From Desulfobacter curvatus DSM 3379 (GTDB lineage Bacteria > Desulfobacterota > Desulfobacteria > Desulfobacterales > Desulfobacteraceae), in NCBI RefSeq assembly GCF_000373985.1, contig NZ_KB892927.1, positions 1 to 7,353 of the forward strand: a stretch of DNA of 7,353 bases, given 5' to 3'. This document shows positions 5,382 through 7,353 of this stretch, piece after piece; position 1 is the stretch's first letter; each line of letters begins with the position of its first letter. The notes beneath the pieces were generated by a model, which worked only from the letters and a program-made list of their open reading frames with translations, had not been told where the DNA came from and did not search any database. The position numbers and the translations under genes were made by a program.

Positions 5382-7007
5382 TTATTGACTTAAATTGGTA
5401 CTGACCAGTTCGATTTCCAGAGGTTCTCCCAGAATCTCGTATTGTCCGATCCCTTTGATCATGCCGATGCCTTTGGCCAGCCAGTATTTAATGGTTACCG
5501 ATACCGGACCGTCCGACGAATAGGGGGATAGGGGAAGGCTGGTATACCGGTTTACGACAACCACATTATTGTAGGTCACCCCGTTAACCGTATAATTGTC
5601 CAGCTTTTCGATAATTTCCCAGGTATCCACGCTCATTACCGTCTCTGAAAAGGGCGTGGTGTCGCTGTATCCGGCTGAGGATATTTCAATATACCCGGTC
5701 GCTGTCCCGGTGACTTCTCCAGTCTGATCATAATACTCCCCTGCCGGCAGCTGATCAAGGTCTGACCTGGATAGGAACCATTCCAGAGGGGTGTCCAGCT
5801 GAGTGTCGGCATAAATTTGCACATTCACGGACTCACCATAGGCGGAAATGAACATCTCCATATCTATAGTCTGGCCGGAAAATAAGGCGCTGTCGCCTGA
5901 ACTGAAAATGTTTTCGGCAACGATAGCACTGAAGGAACCTGTGGCATCCCCTGAAACGGATCCGGAAAGACTGCCCTGCCGGATCATGTCACCATTGTTC
6001 ACACTTAGATCCATATCGGAAAAAGTCATGTTCAGGTTAACCCCCTGATAAGATGCACTCACTGGGGCGCCGCCGTTGATCCTGTACCGCCAGGTGATGG
6101 TGTCCACCCCGTCGGCGGTGACGGGAAAGAAGGAATCCGATCTCCCCTGATTTGACGAGGCATTGCCGGGTTTAATCCCGTAGGCCTCGCACAGGTCAAC
6201 AAATTCCTGTGCAGTGGTAAAACCCTCCAGCACCGAACACCTGTCCGTCCCCCGGGCCATAAGGCTCAGCCAGTAATTAAACCCGCCATCATCAGCCGCT
6301 CTGTTAAAAAAGGCCCGGTACAGAATTTTGAGGTATTCTTCATCTGTAGTGGTGCTGTTCTGGAACTCTTCACTGAAGATAAAAGACCAGGCCAGGTCAC
6401 TTCCGGACAATTCCCCTGCATTCAAACTTTGTACCCAGTAGTTCATGCCGTCAGCATCCGGGTCACGGTCCAGGCACTGCTGGTAAAACCGGGTGACAAA
6501 CCCCTCAACATTTTTATCATCGTCGCTGGACGATTCTGAGGAATTTGAGGAAATACCGTAACTGTCACAAAGGTCTGAAAACTCCTGGGCACAGGTAAAA
6601 CCGTCCAGCACCGACGCCCTGTCCATGCCCTGGACCATAAGTTTTATCCAGTGGTTATACCCTTCCGTATCCGGCACCCTGTTGAAAAAAGCCTGGTACA
6701 GGACATCCAGAAATTCCTCATCCGTGGTTTCGCTGTCCTGAAATTCCTCGCTGAATATAAAGGACCAGGCCAGATCCGCCCCGGTGGTCTGCCCTAGGTT
6801 CAGGCTTTCCACCCAGTAGCTCAACCCAGCGGCATCGGGCTGCCTCCCCAGGCACTGTTCGTAAAACCGCGTAACAAACCCCTCCACATCCGAATCCGAA
6901 GCCGATACCTGTTCAGGAAGTAAAGATGCGGATAAAAAAACAGACAAACATAATACAAATGTTACAATAGCGGGGTACCCTGTCCTGCGTTTTGGAAACA
7001 TTTTCAT
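5382..7007 (-). CDS. Sec-exported protein with duplicated DUF4214 module and unknown C-terminal domain
   Basis: This 541-residue protein starts at the ATG at 7005-7007, which has AAAGAGG (7014-7020) at a 6-nt spacing. A TTG two codons upstream abuts the ribosome binding site and is not usable. The N-terminus is a Sec signal peptide: KRR, then a hydrophobic core (IVTFVLCLSVFLSASLL), with likely signal peptidase I cleavage after VSA (residue 36). The first cysteine is not in a lipobox. Residues about 41-152 and 167-278 are two copies of one module, 77 of 112 positions identical without gaps. Each contains two DUF4214-like units (CLGRQPDAAGLSYW and FFNRVPDTEGYNHW in copy one). A Ser/Asp linker joins the copies. 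Each copy keeps three cysteines, two of them at equivalent positions (QQCL/EQCL and DLC), which could form disulfides after export. Residues about 295-541 are probably beta-rich and unrecognised, ending with YWLAKGIGMIKGIG. It faces the DUF4214-RTX gene across a shared hairpin. Function unknown. Confidence 0.88.
   Translation of the reverse strand: MKMFPKRRTGYPAIVTFVLCLSVFLSASLLPEQVSASDSDVEGFVTRFYEQCLGRQPDAAGLSYWVESLNLGQTTGADLAWSFIFSEEFQDSETTDEEFLDVLYQAFFNRVPDTEGYNHWIKLMVQGMDRASVLDGFTCAQEFSDLCDSYGISSNSSESSSDDDKNVEGFVTRFYQQCLDRDPDADGMNYWVQSLNAGELSGSDLAWSFIFSEEFQNSTTTDEEYLKILYRAFFNRAADDGGFNYWLSLMARGTDRCSVLEGFTTAQEFVDLCEAYGIKPGNASSNQGRSDSFFPVTADGVDTITWRYRINGGAPVSASYQGVNLNMTFSDMDLSVNNGDMIRQGSLSGSVSGDATGSFSAIVAENIFSSGDSALFSGQTIDMEMFISAYGESVNVQIYADTQLDTPLEWFLSRSDLDQLPAGEYYDQTGEVTGTATGYIEISSAGYSDTTPFSETVMSVDTWEIIEKLDNYTVNGVTYNNVVVVNRYTSLPLSPYSSDGPVSVTIKYWLAKGIGMIKGIGQYEILGEPLEIELVSTNLSQ
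6174..6509 (-). repeat. Tandem module copy 2 (DUF4214 pair)
   Basis: It encodes VEGFVTRFYQQCLDRDPD through DLCEAYGI, 112 residues. It aligns without gaps to copy 1 at a 126-codon offset. Its second unit has lost the proline of the PD loop (FFNRAADDGGFNYW) and has gained a cysteine (DRCSVL). Confidence 0.9.
6552..6887 (-). repeat. Tandem module copy 1 (DUF4214 pair)
   Basis: It encodes VEGFVTRFYEQCLGRQPD through DLCDSYGI, 112 residues. Identical runs shared with copy 2 include VEGFVTRFY, DLAWSFIFSEEFQ and TTDEE, and are also close at DNA level. This points to duplication within the gene, not recruitment of two separate domains. Confidence 0.9.
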
Positions 7008-7056
7008 TTGCAACCTCTTTGGATAAGGAATTAATCATGACAAACTGTTTAAGATG

Positions 7057-7068
7057 AAATACGTATTT
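7057..7068. promoter_or_regulatory. Perfect 12-bp palindrome upstream of the Sec-exported DUF4214 gene
   Basis: AAATACGTATTT is a perfect palindrome about 50 bp before the ATG at 7007. It overlaps the candidate -10 box (7065-7070), the position expected of a repressor operator. Short AT-rich palindromes also occur by chance. Confidence 0.3.
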
Positions 7069-7094
7069 TTTTCATTTTAAATTCTGTTTGTCAA
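7065..7094 (-). promoter_or_regulatory. Candidate sigma-70-like promoter of the Sec-exported DUF4214 gene
   Basis: On the minus strand a perfect TTGACA (7089-7094) is followed after 18 nt by AAAAAT (7065-7070), a weak -10. Transcription would begin near 7058 and give a leader of about 50 nt. The -35 lies inside an 8-bp inverted repeat: TGACAAAC at 7038-7045 and GTTTGTCA at 7086-7093. Confidence 0.4.
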
Positions 7095-7118
7095 ATTTTT
7101 TCGACCTGTGCGGGTGGC

Positions 7119-7353
7119 TTAAGCAGCCAGCTTGAAATCTAAGCTCTTTGTTTCAAACCATTTTTCATTTTCTTTATTTCTTTTTATGGCCGTGATTGTT
7201 GCCAATCCAACTGAACCCGCTTTTGACCAACTCATTCCATTGTGTTTTTGACGGCTTGAGACGACAAGGTCATTCATTTTTTCACCGATAGCACTGGAGT
7301 TACATAAACCCAGTTCTTTCCTTACCGCATAGCAGGGAATATACGGTTTATTC
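7119..7353 (-). CDS. Transposase, C-terminal fragment (runs off right edge)
   Basis: An open frame of 77 codons enters from the right edge and stops at TAA (7119-7121). It encodes YAVRKELGLCNSSAIGEKMN, then the motif SSRQKHNGMSWSKAGSVGLA, then KRNKENEKWF, and ends FKLAA. A C-terminal R-Q-x-H-x-GMSWS-x-x-GS-x-x-LA segment is what I associate with DDE transposases of an ISLre2/UPF0236-like or unclassified type; the family name is uncertain. The catalytic core lies outside the window. The gene is on the same strand as the HTH fragment at the left edge. Its downstream flank up to about 7050 should contain the end of the element, but I could not define a terminal inverted repeat. Confidence 0.65.
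   Translation of the reverse strand, partial: NKPYIPCYAVRKELGLCNSSAIGEKMNDLVVSSRQKHNGMSWSKAGSVGLATITAIKRNKENEKWFETKSLDFKLAA

Noticed and set aside
7011..7013. TTG as start of the Sec-exported DUF4214 protein
   Set aside because: It directly abuts the AAAGAGG ribosome binding site with no spacing, while the ATG at 7005-7007 is placed 6 nt away.
200..7118. Matching terminal inverted repeats for the edge transposases
   Set aside because: The best comparison (about 235-262 minus strand against about 7088-7112) gives only about half identity, mostly in T-runs, so no element ends can be claimed.

Overview
The window reads like an accessory island in a Gram-negative bacterium, most plausibly a marine or sediment member of the Desulfobacterota. 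That placement is inference from the gene families (M10/RTX proteases, DUF4214 proteins) and moderate GC with AT-rich scars; no phylogenetic marker is present.

Layout. (a) Positions 1 to about 1,700 are an AT-rich, broken region. The left edge holds the N-terminal part of a transposase-like HTH protein on the minus strand. Next come two separated, same-frame fragments of an acyltransferase-3 (OafA/YrhL-type) membrane protein (277-669 and 1456-1707), interrupted by about 800 bp with no recognisable gene apart from a tiny minus-strand ORF that has a plausible promoter and ribosome binding site. (b) Positions 1766-5304 are an intact two-gene unit on the plus strand. The first gene encodes a serralysin-like zinc metalloprotease with RTX repeats and a Calx-beta domain. 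The second, 38 bp downstream, encodes a non-catalytic protein with DUF4214 units followed by RTX repeats. (c) A hairpin at 5343-5372 separates this unit from a convergent minus-strand gene (5382-7007). That gene encodes a Sec-exported protein with a tandemly duplicated DUF4214 module and an unrecognised, probably beta-rich C-terminal domain. (d) The right edge holds the C-terminal 77 residues of another minus-strand transposase.

How the genes may work together. The two plus-strand proteins lack N-terminal signal peptides, carry calcium-binding RTX nonapeptides and end in an acidic-plus-hydrophobic tail (DFTV and DFIL). This is what type I secretion substrates look like, although no exporter genes lie in the window. 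The minus-strand protein has a normal signal peptide. DUF4214 therefore occurs in one protein predicted to leave by type I secretion and in a neighbour predicted to leave by Sec. A shared cell-surface role is possible but is inference only.

No CRISPR array, rRNA, tRNA or riboswitch was seen. The most interesting points are the protease and DUF4214-RTX pairing across two export routes, the recent-looking internal duplication in the Sec-exported protein, and transposase fragments at both edges in the same orientation.
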